Shown here one piece after another: positions 1 to 8,717 of a stretch of DNA of 64,000 bases. Source of the DNA: Candidatus Chlorohelix allophototropha (GTDB lineage: Bacteria > Chloroflexota > Chloroflexia > Chloroheliales > Chloroheliaceae); the NCBI RefSeq assembly GCF_030389965.1, contig NZ_CP128401.1, positions 62,001 through 126,000 of the forward strand, read 5' to 3'. Position numbers and translations under genes: made by a program. Below the pieces are notes generated by a model. The model searched no databases. It worked only from the letters and a program-made list of their open reading frames with translations, and was not told where the DNA came from. Position 1 is the first letter of the stretch. The number at the start of each line of letters is the position of its first letter.

Positions 1-408
1 TTTCCGTTCGATACGGGTAACACAACTGGCACATGTCATGCCCTCAATTTCAAGCTCGGCGGTGAGTACGCCCGATTCCTTCTCAAGTTGAGTTGAAAGG
101 GTGGTTACAAGCGGTGCTGCTACTATTCTCGGTTCCTCGACTTCCAGAGGGGTAGCTTTATACCCGGCGGCTTCAACTGCCTTAACCAATCCTTCCACGT
201 TGGCAAGTGCCGGATCAAAAGAGACAGTACCCTTTTCGGTGGCAAGGTTGACGTTGGCTTCCAGCACACCTACAACTTTTTTAAGTTTTTTCTCAATTCG
301 CATAACACAACTGGCACAGGTCATACCCTCTAGCTCAAGGGTTATGGTTGCCGTCGGCGTATTAGCATTAATCTCATTTATTGTATTTTGATCAATTGTT
401 TGAGACAT
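1..408 (-). CDS. copA: Copper-translocating P-type ATPase, N-terminal part (cut by window edge)
   Basis: Only the first 136 codons lie in the window; the frame stays open to base 1. It contains one complete heavy-metal-associated (HMA) domain with GMTCASC at residues 28-34 and the start of a second with GMTCASC at 123-129, joined by a Val/Thr/Glu-rich linker. Tandem N-terminal HMA domains of this kind are typical of CopA-type Cu(+) exporters in the cytoplasmic membrane. The ATPase core itself is outside the window, so this is inferred from the N-terminus and from the copper-type neighbours upstream (YHS, HMA, SafE/cupredoxin), all on the same strand. The ATG at 408 follows an AGGAAG-type ribosome site by nine bases. 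Confidence 0.85.
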   Translation of the reverse strand, partial: MSQTIDQNTINEINANTPTATITLELEGMTCASCVMRIEKKLKKVVGVLEANVNLATEKGTVSFDPALANVEGLVKAVEAAGYKATPLEVEEPRIVAAPLVTTLSTQLEKESGVLTAELEIEGMTCASCVTRIERK

Positions 409-534
409 TATTTTCCACTTCCTAAAATGGCATGACTAACCGGAAAGCAAGGTGACTCTAATTTAGGACATAGCAAACATAGCTGCTATTCCGGTTGCCC
501 GCTCTACTATTTATTGAAAATCAGTGCTGAAACC

Positions 535-711
535 TTAGTGTCCGGTCTGCTCAGGCTGAGTTTCGCTCAGATATTTTTCTGGCTCTTTATCGAAAGACTT
601 TTTGCAACCGGGGGCGCAGAAGTAGTAAGGGGTATCATTGTATTCGGATTTAAACTTCGCAGTTTCGGTATCCACGCTCATTTTGCATACCGGGTCAATT
701 GCTTGAGCCAT
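535..711 (-). CDS. YHS-domain metal-binding protein, 58 aa
   Basis: A single YHS (TRASH-like) domain: DPVCKM near the start and YYFCAPGC in the middle give three cysteines (C9, C32, C36) that can bind a metal ion. YHS domains are common beside or inside copper P-type ATPases, where they are thought to bind Cu or Zn; no enzymatic role is expected. The start is put at the ATG at 711 because AAAGGA lies eight bases upstream; a longer in-frame reading from 744 would spoil this spacing. It lies 126 bp before the ATPase gene and 111 bp after the HMA gene, probably in one transcript. Confidence 0.85.
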   Translation of the reverse strand: MAQAIDPVCKMSVDTETAKFKSEYNDTPYYFCAPGCKKSFDKEPEKYLSETQPEQTGH

Positions 712-822
712 CTCATGATTCCTTTCGTTGTTGGGATTACCCAAATCTGCTTCAGGATTTGGTGTAATGTTTTAGTACATTAAGCACTTCGCTGATCTTT
801 TCAGCGCCGTTCCCTTGCTTTA

Positions 823-1044
823 TCAGGCAGTCTTTACCGCGCTGACTTTATAACCCACCCCGGAGATGGTGGCTATTATTTTCTGCTCATTCACTTGCTG
901 TTCATCGTATTCCACCTCCGCCTGCTGGCGAGCATAGCTGGTTCTGGCACGGCGAATGCCAGATAGTTCCTCCAACTCCTCGTCAATGAGTAGGGCGCAA
1001 CTGGCACAGTGCATCCCTTCGATTTGAAATAGCTTCTTAGCCAT
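823..1044 (-). CDS. Heavy-metal-associated (HMA) domain protein, CopZ-like chaperone
   Basis: 73 residues forming one HMA fold with the metal-binding motif GMHCASC close to the N-terminus and the usual C-terminal GVGYKV strand. Free-standing HMA proteins carry Cu(I) to P-type ATPases or exporters in the cytoplasm. The ATG at 1044 is preferred over a GTG two codons upstream because AAGAAAG is eight bases before it. It starts about 20 bp after the SafE/cupredoxin gene. In several bacteria an HMA domain is fused to the SafE protein; here the two are separate adjacent genes. Confidence 0.88.
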   Translation of the reverse strand: MAKKLFQIEGMHCASCALLIDEELEELSGIRRARTSYARQQAEVEYDEQQVNEQKIIATISGVGYKVSAVKTA

Positions 1045-1063
1045 ATACACAACTTTCTTAATC

Positions 1064-2344
1064 TTAAACTACCGTGATAGTGCCGGAGTACATTCCCATA
1101 CTACAGGTGTATCGAATGGTGCCGGGCTGTTGCGCCGGTATCTCAACTACCGTTTGTCCGGTGGTAGGCAACACCTTCCGAATGCCAAATTTGTTCAGGG
1201 TAAAGGAGCGAACACAGCCTTGCGTATTCTGGGTGATCAGGTTAAGCCGGATGGGTTGACCGCTTTTAACCTGGACATTACCGGGAAGGTAGGCGCTGCT
1301 GGTGACTTTTATGGTAACTTCCTGTGCATCAATACTTCCTGTGCCGGGAGAGGTCGCGGGTAAAACAGCAGTAGCAACACCTCCCTCTGAAGTATCTGAG
1401 AAAGCGTTGGCTATCGTATTTAGGCTTACCGGAAAGTCCAACAGATTGAGGGAGGTGTTGAGGGAAATTATTGAGAGTAAAATCAAGGAGAAAGCGGCAA
1501 TTTTCATGAAACGAGCATGCATTAGTGCGCCTAGCCGGGTGGCAAAATAGCCCAATGTAAAAAAGAGCGGGGAGGTACCCAGCACAAAGCCGCCCATTAT
1601 AAGTGCGCCGGAGAGTGGATTGCCTGTGCCGATGGCTAACGCTTCCATTGCAATAGTAGTGCCACAAGGAATCAGGATAGTCAGGAAACCAAGAAAGGCG
1701 GGGGCAAAATAATCCTCACTTTTGCTATACCGCCTGAGATACTTTAGCGCGCGCCGGGGCGGTTGGATGGCGAAATAACGAAAGATGGGGTGAACCTGTA
1801 ATAGGTTCAGGGCGGTTGCCAGCATAAAAAGCCCCACGAATAAATTGATCACGCCCTGATCGGTGGTGGTAATGGTAAACAATGAACCCGACCAGCCCAG
1901 CAGTAATCCCAGCAGGGTATAGACCAACAGTTTGGCTCCAAGAAACACTATGATTGGCAGCGCCTGATTCCCTTGCCCAGTAGCAAGGCTCTGGCGAGAC
2001 TCTTCGCGTCGGGCGATTAGCGTGGCTAATAATCCACCCTGTACTGCCATGCAACTAAGCCCTCCGGTGGTCAGTCCTGTGAGGAACACAATCAACAGGC
2101 TGCCTGCTCCGGTAAAATCGGTGACATTCCCGATGTTTAGCGCCGAAGGAATCAGTAAAAGACCGACACATAAGGTTGCCAGAAAACCCAGCAGCCCATA
2201 GGGAATCGGCTTAGGCTGATCTTGCACAACTGGTTGAGGAGTTGAAATTCGAGCCTGCTTTACCACGCCCACGCCAGTAGCAGTAACGTGGTTTGCTTTT
2301 AAGGCTGAAACAGTTTTCTGGGAGTTTTTTCTACGCTTGCTCAT
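1064..2344 (-). CDS. SafE/UreH-type membrane protein with C-terminal cupredoxin domain
   Basis: About 426 residues. After a basic N-terminus come some six hydrophobic segments with the COG2836 (TauE/SafE, DsbD-like) signatures LSCMAVQGG and IPCGTTIAMEAL. The last ~95 residues form a cupredoxin-like domain with a cysteine (QGCVRSF) and a C-terminal YTCSMGM ligand loop. COG2836 proteins accompany copper ATPases and are implicated in copper transfer across the membrane; an exact reaction is not established. The start at MSKRRKN (2344) fits a cytoplasmic basic tail. The frame remains open to 2587, but the extra stretch shows no family resemblance. No good ribosome site supports either start. First gene of the leftward copper operon. 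Confidence 0.8.
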   Translation of the reverse strand: MSKRRKNSQKTVSALKANHVTATGVGVVKQARISTPQPVVQDQPKPIPYGLLGFLATLCVGLLLIPSALNIGNVTDFTGAGSLLIVFLTGLTTGGLSCMAVQGGLLATLIARREESRQSLATGQGNQALPIIVFLGAKLLVYTLLGLLLGWSGSLFTITTTDQGVINLFVGLFMLATALNLLQVHPIFRYFAIQPPRRALKYLRRYSKSEDYFAPAFLGFLTILIPCGTTIAMEALAIGTGNPLSGALIMGGFVLGTSPLFFTLGYFATRLGALMHARFMKIAAFSLILLSIISLNTSLNLLDFPVSLNTIANAFSDTSEGGVATAVLPATSPGTGSIDAQEVTIKVTSSAYLPGNVQVKSGQPIRLNLITQNTQGCVRSFTLNKFGIRKVLPTTGQTVVEIPAQQPGTIRYTCSMGMYSGTITVV

Positions 2345-2677
2345 AATTTTTACGCTTATGTTCCTTCCGGGAATTTCGGGAAGTTGCTCTAATCGGGAAT
2401 AAATTTCAAATATTTCAAAATTAGCATAAAGCCTTTCAGCGCATAAAACCTGATGATTAGCTGAGGATTTGTAAAGGAAAAAGTGGAATCCGGTTATTGC
2501 ATTCCTCGCATACATACTTAAGTCTATTTTCATGGTAGCTCTAATTTCGTTGACTAGATATTTACCAGCTTTAACTGACTTGTTCACCGGGAACTTTTAG
2601 ATTATAGCGAAGATGCTGTTCTTATAATCATCTTTGACCTATTGATAGACAATCTAGGTAATCGAGTTTTAATTAGT
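2345..2677. promoter_or_regulatory. Divergent intergenic region between copper operon and two-component system
   Basis: 333 bp between the SafE/cupredoxin gene (leftward) and the response regulator (rightward). A TATAAT at 2624-2629 could be the -10 of the regulator gene, about 50 bp before its ATG, but its -35 is poor. I could not settle the leftward promoter. The layout suggests that the regulator acts on the copper genes from this region. Confidence 0.4.
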
Positions 2678-3352
2678 ATGGAACATTTGCTTGTAATAGA
2701 TGATGATCCCGCCGTTACCAGCCTACTCAGACGAGGTTTTTCCTACGAAGGTTTTTCTGTGGCTACGGCGGCAAGAGGAGAAGCGGGGTTAACAAGCGCC
2801 AAGGAAGAAACCCCCGACTTGGTAATACTCGATATGATGATGCCCGGTATTGGTGGGCTGGAAGTCTTAAAGCGGTTAAAAGCCAGCTACCCAAAACTCC
2901 CCGTAATTCTCTTGACCGCTAAAGATGCAACTGTAGATCAGGTACAAGGTTTTGAGTCTGGCGCGGACGATTATGTAGTAAAACCCTTCACCTTTGAGAT
3001 TTTGCTGGCTAGAGTAAGGGTGTTGCTACGTCGCCATCATCCAGAAAAATCCGTGCTATTGAAGTTCGCCGATCTGGTGCTGGATGCGAACGAGCATCAA
3101 GTTCACCGTAGTAAACGCCAGATAGCCCTTACCGGACTGGAGTTCAAATTGTTGCAATTATTTCTGGAACATCCCCGCCAGGTACTTTCCAAAGATGTTT
3201 TATTGGATAAGGTCTGGGGCTATGACTTCGGAGGTAACGCCAATGTAGTCGAAGTATATGTGATGCAACTTCGCCAAAAGCTAGAAGAAAAATCGGAACC
3301 GCGCTTGATCCACACCGTTCGCGGCGCTGGTTACATCTTGAAGGAGGAGTAA
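2678..3352 (+). CDS. OmpR/PhoB-family response regulator
   Basis: 225 residues: a receiver domain (VIDDDP near the start, phosphoacceptor Asp52 in VILDMMMPG, Lys in VVKPF) followed by a winged-helix DNA-binding domain ending in HTVRGAGYIL. The ATG at 2678 matches the family start; the reading frame is open a little further upstream from a TTG at 2642. Three bases separate it from the histidine kinase, with which it forms a two-component system. Divergence from the copper operon suggests that it controls metal resistance, as CopR/CusR do; this is context only. Confidence 0.93.
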   Translation: MEHLLVIDDDPAVTSLLRRGFSYEGFSVATAARGEAGLTSAKEETPDLVILDMMMPGIGGLEVLKRLKASYPKLPVILLTAKDATVDQVQGFESGADDYVVKPFTFEILLARVRVLLRRHHPEKSVLLKFADLVLDANEHQVHRSKRQIALTGLEFKLLQLFLEHPRQVLSKDVLLDKVWGYDFGGNANVVEVYVMQLRQKLEEKSEPRLIHTVRGAGYILKEE

Positions 3353-3355
3353 GCC

Positions 3356-4777
3356 TTGTCAATACGGTTGAGGTTGGCGCTCTACTGTGCCGGGATATGC
3401 GCGGTTGTAGTGATATTGGTCGGGCTGGTGGCTTACTCTCTGCATGCACGCGGTCATTACGATGAGCTTGACCGACTGCTCGTAGCCAATGCCGAGCATG
3501 CCGCTGCTGACTCGATGAATTTCGATCATCCTCTGGGCGGTGCAGATGGCACAGGGGTAGGACTGCTATTATATAATCTTGAAGGCAAAGTGGAGTTAAG
3601 TTCACCCGACGCTGAACTATTCCCCACCCTTAGCCCAATCAAGGTTTTAGCCTCCCCTGCGGGTGCTGCTTTCGATCCAGTAGCCGGGCTAGCCCCATCG
3701 TTATCGGGTTCCCTTTCCCAACATGGCGGTTTTGGTCTTATTTCCACACCCAACCAACGCTGGAGGGTATATGTGTTACCACTGGAAGACTCTACCAGTT
3801 ATATCGAGACAGTCACTTCTTTGGGTAAACTAGACGCTTCTATGCAAACCTTTCGGTTGATTTTGCTGTTTGTAGGCTTACTGGGTGTTAGCGCTGCTCT
3901 CATTGGGGCAAGGCTACTCGCCGGTAGAGCACTCCAGCCGGTCTCGAAAATGATTCAGGCTGCCCAGACCATCTCTCATTCCCGAGATTTTTCGCATCGG
4001 CTGGAAGTGCCACTGACCACCGATGAACTTGGTAGGTTGGCTGATACTTTTAATGAAATGCTCCAAAACCTGGAAGGGGCTTATCAGGCACAGCAGCGCT
4101 TTGTCTCAGATGCTTCTCATGAATTGCGTGCGCCGCTTACTGCTATACAAGGAAACCTTGAGTTACTCCGACGACAGCGGTATATGTCGGAAGAGGAAAG
4201 GGAAGAAGCCTTCTCAGAAGCGGAGCGCGAAACAGAAAGACTGACTCGACTGGTAGCGGACTTATTGGTGTTGGCTAGGGCTGATTCCGGCTCCCAGGTG
4301 CGCCATGGTACGGTTGATTTGGATGAAGTAGTATTGGAAGCATTTAAGGAAGCCCGGAAGTTGGCGTATGGGCACAGCCTTACGCTTGAAGAATTGGAAC
4401 CAGTTCAGCTTGAAGGAGACCGTGACCGCTTAAAACAGCTTGTTCTAATACTCTTGGACAACGCCCTTAAATATACTCCTGAAAGTGGCGCGGTTATCCT
4501 AAGTTTAGAAAACTTAGAGGGGCAAGCAAACTTGACAGTTAGAGATAACGGGGTGGGTATTGCCGAACAAGAACTCGCTCATGTTTTTGAGCGCTTTTAT
4601 CGAGCCGACCCTGCCAGAGGTCGAGACCCTGGCGGCACTGGACTTGGGCTACCCATCGCTCGTTGGGTTGTGCAGCAGCACAGTGGTACTATTACGTTGA
4701 CTAGCGTTCTAGAGCAGGGAACCACAGTGCTAGTAGCCCTGCCTGTTAAAGTTGCTACACCATTGGCAACTTCCTAA
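3356..4777 (+). CDS. Sensor histidine kinase of the OmpR-type two-component system
   Basis: 473 residues: TM1 at about 7-28, a periplasmic region of about 135 residues, TM2 at about 166-188, HAMP, a HisKA domain with His255 in SDASHELRAPL, and an HATPase domain with N box (LLDNALKYTP), DNGVGI and GGTGLGL. It autophosphorylates and donates to the regulator just upstream. Translation starts at TTG 3356, fixed by an AAGGAGGAG site six bases before it inside the end of the regulator gene. The periplasmic domain has no cysteine but several histidines, so copper sensing is possible but unproven. Confidence 0.93.
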   Translation: MSIRLRLALYCAGICAVVVILVGLVAYSLHARGHYDELDRLLVANAEHAAADSMNFDHPLGGADGTGVGLLLYNLEGKVELSSPDAELFPTLSPIKVLASPAGAAFDPVAGLAPSLSGSLSQHGGFGLISTPNQRWRVYVLPLEDSTSYIETVTSLGKLDASMQTFRLILLFVGLLGVSAALIGARLLAGRALQPVSKMIQAAQTISHSRDFSHRLEVPLTTDELGRLADTFNEMLQNLEGAYQAQQRFVSDASHELRAPLTAIQGNLELLRRQRYMSEEEREEAFSEAERETERLTRLVADLLVLARADSGSQVRHGTVDLDEVVLEAFKEARKLAYGHSLTLEELEPVQLEGDRDRLKQLVLILLDNALKYTPESGAVILSLENLEGQANLTVRDNGVGIAEQELAHVFERFYRADPARGRDPGGTGLGLPIARWVVQQHSGTITLTSVLEQGTTVLVALPVKVATPLATS

Positions 4778-5426
4778 ACCTATCTTCAAGTTATTCTCAG
4801 CTTGATAAACAGAAAGTGATCGTACCAACGATCTGAAGTGAAACAACTGACAATGACTGGGTACGAAGTAATTAGCGTTTTTTCATTGTAACAGTTCAGA
4901 CCAGAAATTTGGGAAGAAGCGGTTGTCCACAAAAAGAGTTAAGGAGCGCAACCAACAAGTTTTGGCCCTGCTTTTTCATGGTGGAAAGATAGCCTCTAAT
5001 CCGACAAAAGTAACTGGCACCCGCCTGACTGCGAAAACAACCTGAAACCTTTTGTTGCACTTTAACCATTCGAATATCGCGCTTGCTCAAGCACCATTCC
5101 CTCTCATGTCCATTGCCCCGCATTTCGCCGCCCCATGTGGTTACAGCCCTACCCCAACCGCCCGGCTCAAAGCCAGCTTCTTTAGTATTGGCATAGCCAG
5201 CCTGACACGTACCGCATGGATACTCCCGCGCCTCCGCTCCCCCCCTTGCGCCGCCCATTCCCATTCTGTTGGCAGCCGTATCTCCACATTTTTCGGTACC
5301 ATTTGCAGCTTCTCCTAGCCTTATACTTTTTCCAGCCGGAAGTATTCCCCTAGGAATTATAATTGTAAGTAGGACATACAAATATCTGTTTAGTCGTAAT
5401 ACAAATTTGCTAGGTTTTCAAAAGGT
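4778..5426. other. Gene-poor gap with IS66 remnant and a G+C-rich patch
   Basis: Apart from the IS66 transposase fragment at 4896-5087, I see no gene. 5100-5290 is richer in G+C than its surroundings, and its open frames in both directions read as low-complexity chance frames (Gly/Ala/Arg-rich one way, Pro/Ser-rich the other). Confidence 0.5.
4896..5087 (-). pseudogene. IS66-family transposase, C-terminal remnant
   Basis: The last ~63 codons match the conserved C-terminal region of IS66 transposases: RDIRMVKVQQKVSGCFRS, FCRIRGYLSTMKKQG, then a leucine-rich helix. Upstream of this the open frame continues to 5381 but the sequence is unrelated to the family, so the DDE core and N-terminus are lost. 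The stop codon lies inside a terminal sequence reading TTGTAACAGTTCAGACC on the + strand (from 4886). This resembles repeats at 22310, 22419 and 22593, suggesting that all are ends of related elements. Confidence 0.75.
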
Positions 5427-6374
5427 ATGACCATGCGCCATTCAAAGGTTGTAGAACCCGAAAAAAACAATATTCTCCTTATCACTGATTCCCCGTCCGA
5501 TGTTGACTACTTGGTTGAATTACTCAGAGATTCTGCGAAAATCAATTTCGAGTATTGCCTTATCCTAACTGCCCTTGAGCTTGAAATAGCTCTCAAAGAG
5601 CGCGAGTGGGACTTAGTTTTGTGCAATTTTGTGTTAGCTACGCTAAGCTCGGTCGATGTGATTAAGCTAGTCAAACACTCTCAACCCACCACCCCAATTA
5701 TCCTTGTTTCAGAAGGGGCAACGATGCAGGACGCAGTAGATATGATGCGTCTGGGGGCAAGCGGGTTCGTTGAAAAGGCGGAATACCCTCGTCTTATAGA
5801 ATTTGTCAGACAAGCGCTTGAAAAGTGGCACTTAACAAAAGAATCGGAAAGCGTACTCGAATCGAGCATTGTCGCCTATCAGACAGAGCTTATCTGTCGT
5901 TATGATGCCGATTTTCGACTGACCTTTGTCAACCGTCCCTACAGCGAATGGTACAAGCAGCCTATTGAAGCTCTATTGGGTAGTAATATTCTGGATAAAA
6001 TTCCGGCAGAGTATCGAGAGCGGGCAATCGCCCATGTCAAAGCCTTAACGGTTAATAGTCCCCTTGCAAAATTAGTATATCAAGATAGCCTACCTGGTCA
6101 AAAGCCACGCTGGATTGAATGGACAAACCGGGCTATATTTGATAAAAGTGGTCGCTTTATCGAATGTCAAAGTGTCGGGCACGACATTACCGAACACAAA
6201 AGAATTGAAGAAAAGCTACTCTACAGCGAAACTCAGCAGAAAGCGTTACTTTCGGCGAACCCTGATTTATTGTTTCGTATAACGCCTGAAGGAATATTTG
6301 TTCTCTTGTCTGAAATTCGCCAGAACCAATGCCCCTTACTTTGTGCCTATTCTTCTAATGTTCGTTTCACTTAA
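5427..6374 (+). CDS. Pseudo-receiver plus PAS signalling protein, probably truncated
   Basis: 315 residues. Residues ~14-130 form a response-regulator receiver fold, but the phosphoacceptor position is Asn67 (VLCNFVLA) instead of Asp, while the conserved Lys remains in VEKAEYP. A PAS domain with a PAC end (GHDITEHKRIEEKL) follows at ~150-270. A second PAS begins with NPDLLFRITPEGIF, then breaks off into unrelated sequence and stops. Full-length relatives would continue into further PAS and kinase domains, so this looks like the 5' part of a hybrid sensor that lost its C-terminus. The neighbour downstream is convergent. Confidence 0.7.
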   Translation: MTMRHSKVVEPEKNNILLITDSPSDVDYLVELLRDSAKINFEYCLILTALELEIALKEREWDLVLCNFVLATLSSVDVIKLVKHSQPTTPIILVSEGATMQDAVDMMRLGASGFVEKAEYPRLIEFVRQALEKWHLTKESESVLESSIVAYQTELICRYDADFRLTFVNRPYSEWYKQPIEALLGSNILDKIPAEYRERAIAHVKALTVNSPLAKLVYQDSLPGQKPRWIEWTNRAIFDKSGRFIECQSVGHDITEHKRIEEKLLYSETQQKALLSANPDLLFRITPEGIFVLLSEIRQNQCPLLCAYSSNVRFT

Positions 6375-6413
6375 GATCGCCGAAACTAAACTGGCATAAC
6401 TTCCTGTTTGCCA

Positions 6414-7652
6414 CTAATCCAGAAATTGGGTATCAGCAGGTACTACCGGAATATCAAAACTCATGAATTCAGGGTATTTCTGACCCATGCCAGTATTGAA
6501 TAACACTACGCGCTCTTCGGGCGATACCCAGCCTTGCGCCAGCAAATGACGTAATACTGCCAGCGTAGCCGCACCTTCTGGAGCGGGGAACAAGCCTTCG
6601 AGTGAAGCGATTTCCTTCGTAGCATCCATCATCTCTTCATCTGTAACTGCAAGGGCAGTTCCGTTACTTCCTCGCACCGCCCTCAGCATCAGGTAATCGG
6701 CAATAGCGACAGGCACACGAATACCGCTGCTATTAGTCTGGGCGTTTTCCCAAGGACGTGCAAACTCAGCCCCTTCTTCAAAAGCGCGTACAATAGGAGC
6801 GCATCCGGTAGCTTGCGCCACCACCATGCGTGGGCGTTTTGAACCAATCCAGCCCAACTGCTCCATTTCATCAAAGGCTTTCCACATGCCCACAAGACCA
6901 GTTCCGCCCCCGGTAGGGTAGATAATAACATCGGGAAGTTCCCAGTCAAGCTGTTCGGCAATCTCGTAACCAAGCGTCTTTTTACCCTCGACCCGATAAG
7001 GCTCTTTCAAAGTGGATAAATCAAACCAACCTTTACGTTCGCCGTTGGCTTTCAAGATTCGTCCTGCATCGTTTATAAGACCCTGCACTAACCAAGTTTG
7101 TGCGCCAGTTACGGCTGTTTCATTTTTATTGATAATCGGCGCATCTACCGGCATCATCACTGCCGCTGCTATTCCCGCGCGTGCAGCGTAAGCGGCAACC
7201 GCCCCACCCGCATTGCCAGCACTGGGAATACTGACTGCCTTTGCGCCCAATTCTCTGGCTTTAGAAACTGCCATACCCAGACCACGTGCTTTGAAACTAC
7301 CTGTCGGGTTCTGCCCTTCATCCTTGATTAATAAATTTTTCATGCCAAGCTTTTTGCCGAGTCGCGGCGCTTCCAGAAGTGGTGTCCAACCCTCCCCAAA
7401 GGTAATGATATTTTCTTCCCATAGCACCGGAAGAGCTTCTTTGTAGCGCCACATACTGGCAACTCGACCGGGCAATAGCTCACGTTTCAGCCTTTCTTTT
7501 ACTGCTTGCACGTCATAGCGGTAATACAGCACCTTGCCACAGGCAGGGCAGGTATTGTGCAATTCAGCCCCGTTATAGGTTTTCCCACAATAGGTACACT
7601 CCAGATTTTGTACTGCGCTATTTGTTGGAGTTTTCTCTTCGGTTTCGCTCAT
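6414..7652 (-). CDS. thrC: Threonine synthase
   Basis: 412 residues of the PLP fold-type II family. An N-terminal zinc-ribbon-like knuckle (C19xxC22...C35xxC38) precedes the catalytic domain; PLP would bind Lys121 in NPTGSFKARG, with the phosphate loop in PTGGGTGL. The enzyme converts O-phospho-L-homoserine to L-threonine and phosphate in the cytoplasm. The length fits the long archaeal/bacterial class with the Zn knuckle. It lies 48 bp behind the 2-hydroxyacid dehydrogenase and may be co-transcribed, but the neighbouring sugar genes have no obvious link to threonine synthesis. Confidence 0.9.
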   Translation of the reverse strand: MSETEEKTPTNSAVQNLECTYCGKTYNGAELHNTCPACGKVLYYRYDVQAVKERLKRELLPGRVASMWRYKEALPVLWEENIITFGEGWTPLLEAPRLGKKLGMKNLLIKDEGQNPTGSFKARGLGMAVSKARELGAKAVSIPSAGNAGGAVAAYAARAGIAAAVMMPVDAPIINKNETAVTGAQTWLVQGLINDAGRILKANGERKGWFDLSTLKEPYRVEGKKTLGYEIAEQLDWELPDVIIYPTGGGTGLVGMWKAFDEMEQLGWIGSKRPRMVVAQATGCAPIVRAFEEGAEFARPWENAQTNSSGIRVPVAIADYLMLRAVRGSNGTALAVTDEEMMDATKEIASLEGLFPAPEGAATLAVLRHLLAQGWVSPEERVVLFNTGMGQKYPEFMSFDIPVVPADTQFLD

Positions 7653-7700
7653 TTATATTTCCTCCGGCAAGGTTAATTACCCTGCCATTCTGTTTAGTTT

Positions 7701-8663
7701 TCAGCCAATAGAGCCGGGTTTAACCTGATAATACTCACCCTGTCCGCTTAAAACTGCCCAACTGTTGTGGCAAGCCACCTCAAGGCAGGCAAGGCGCGAT
7801 TCGGTAGTGATTCCGGCAACATGTGGTGTCCAAATGACATTTTCCAACGCCATCAACGGGCTATTGAAATCAGGCTCATTTTCCATTACATCCAAGGCTG
7901 CCCCGGTAAGCCGCTTTTCAATCAACGCCCGGTGTAAGGCGATTTCATCCACTACTCCGCCGCGTGCGGTATTAATCAAATATGCTTCTGGTTTGGCAAG
8001 CGCCAATTCATTTTCGCCAACTATATGATGTGTCAAATCGTAATGTGGAACATGCAGAGTAATGAAATCGCTATGGCTTAACAACTCATCTAACTTTACA
8101 TAAGTAAGACCAACTCTATTAGCAAAATCGTTATCAAAAACTATATCAAAACCCAATAACTTCATACCGAAACCGACAGCGCGTTTCGCTACTTCCTTAC
8201 CGATGTTTCCTACCCCAATTATACCAAGTGTTTTGGCATAAACGTCCTTACCTACCATGCGAACCCATTTACCTTCTGAAACAACTTTTGTGTTTTCGGG
8301 GAAGCGATGTGCCAGCATAATCATAAAAGCAATAGTGTGATCGGCAACGGCATGTTTGTTTGCGCCGGGAGTAGTGGTAACAATTACGTTCTTTTCCTCG
8401 GCAGCTTCGAGGTCAATTGCATCAAAGCCGACTCCGGTGCGAGCAATAGATTTTAATTGCGGCAAGCTGAATATAACTTTGCGGGTGAAAGGTTCGACCC
8501 CACACATAACACCGTCGAACCCTTCTACTTTACGAATCAAGTCTTCTTCGGAGATGCCGGGATAACCCGGATCCACCACAACTTCAACCCCCTTTTCTCG
8601 CAACCAACTTAGTGACGGTAGGGAAGAAGGTGCGTTCCAAGAGAGTAATTTGACGCGATACAT
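7701..8663 (-). CDS. D-isomer-specific 2-hydroxyacid dehydrogenase (SerA/GyaR-like)
   Basis: 320 residues with the NAD-binding motif GVGNIG at 150-155, the substrate Arg in NTARGGVVDE and the catalytic His in WTPHVAG. It should reduce a 2-oxoacid or oxidise a D-2-hydroxyacid such as 3-phosphoglycerate, glycerate or lactate; the sequence alone does not settle the substrate. It lacks the C-terminal ACT domain of long SerA proteins. It follows the sugar-binding protein gene across a strong hairpin and has its own AAGGAG site. The context suggests sugar-acid catabolism as much as serine synthesis. Confidence 0.85.
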   Translation of the reverse strand: MYRVKLLSWNAPSSLPSLSWLREKGVEVVVDPGYPGISEEDLIRKVEGFDGVMCGVEPFTRKVIFSLPQLKSIARTGVGFDAIDLEAAEEKNVIVTTTPGANKHAVADHTIAFMIMLAHRFPENTKVVSEGKWVRMVGKDVYAKTLGIIGVGNIGKEVAKRAVGFGMKLLGFDIVFDNDFANRVGLTYVKLDELLSHSDFITLHVPHYDLTHHIVGENELALAKPEAYLINTARGGVVDEIALHRALIEKRLTGAALDVMENEPDFNSPLMALENVIWTPHVAGITTESRLACLEVACHNSWAVLSGQGEYYQVKPGSIG

Positions 8664-8678
8664 TCAAGCTCCTTTAAG

Positions 8679-8705
8679 CTTCTCCCCCATTCGCAGGGGG
8701 AGAAG
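8679..8705. terminator. Intercistronic hairpin behind the binding-protein gene
   Basis: A perfect 10-bp stem (CTTCTCCCCC with GGGGGAGAAG, 7-base loop) lies between the binding-protein stop and the next gene. There is no T-run on the minus-strand side, so it more likely protects the upstream mRNA end, as in many binding-protein operons, than ends transcription outright. Confidence 0.6.
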
Positions 8706-8717
8706 TAACAGGTTGAC

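Noticed and set aside
5088-5381. Upstream extension of the frame behind the IS66 transposase fragment (Gly/Ala/Arg-rich, with a CGTC motif)
   Set aside because: It shows no IS66 or other family pattern, composition is unlike neighbouring genes, and there is no ribosome site. Treated as non-coding or scrambled DNA.
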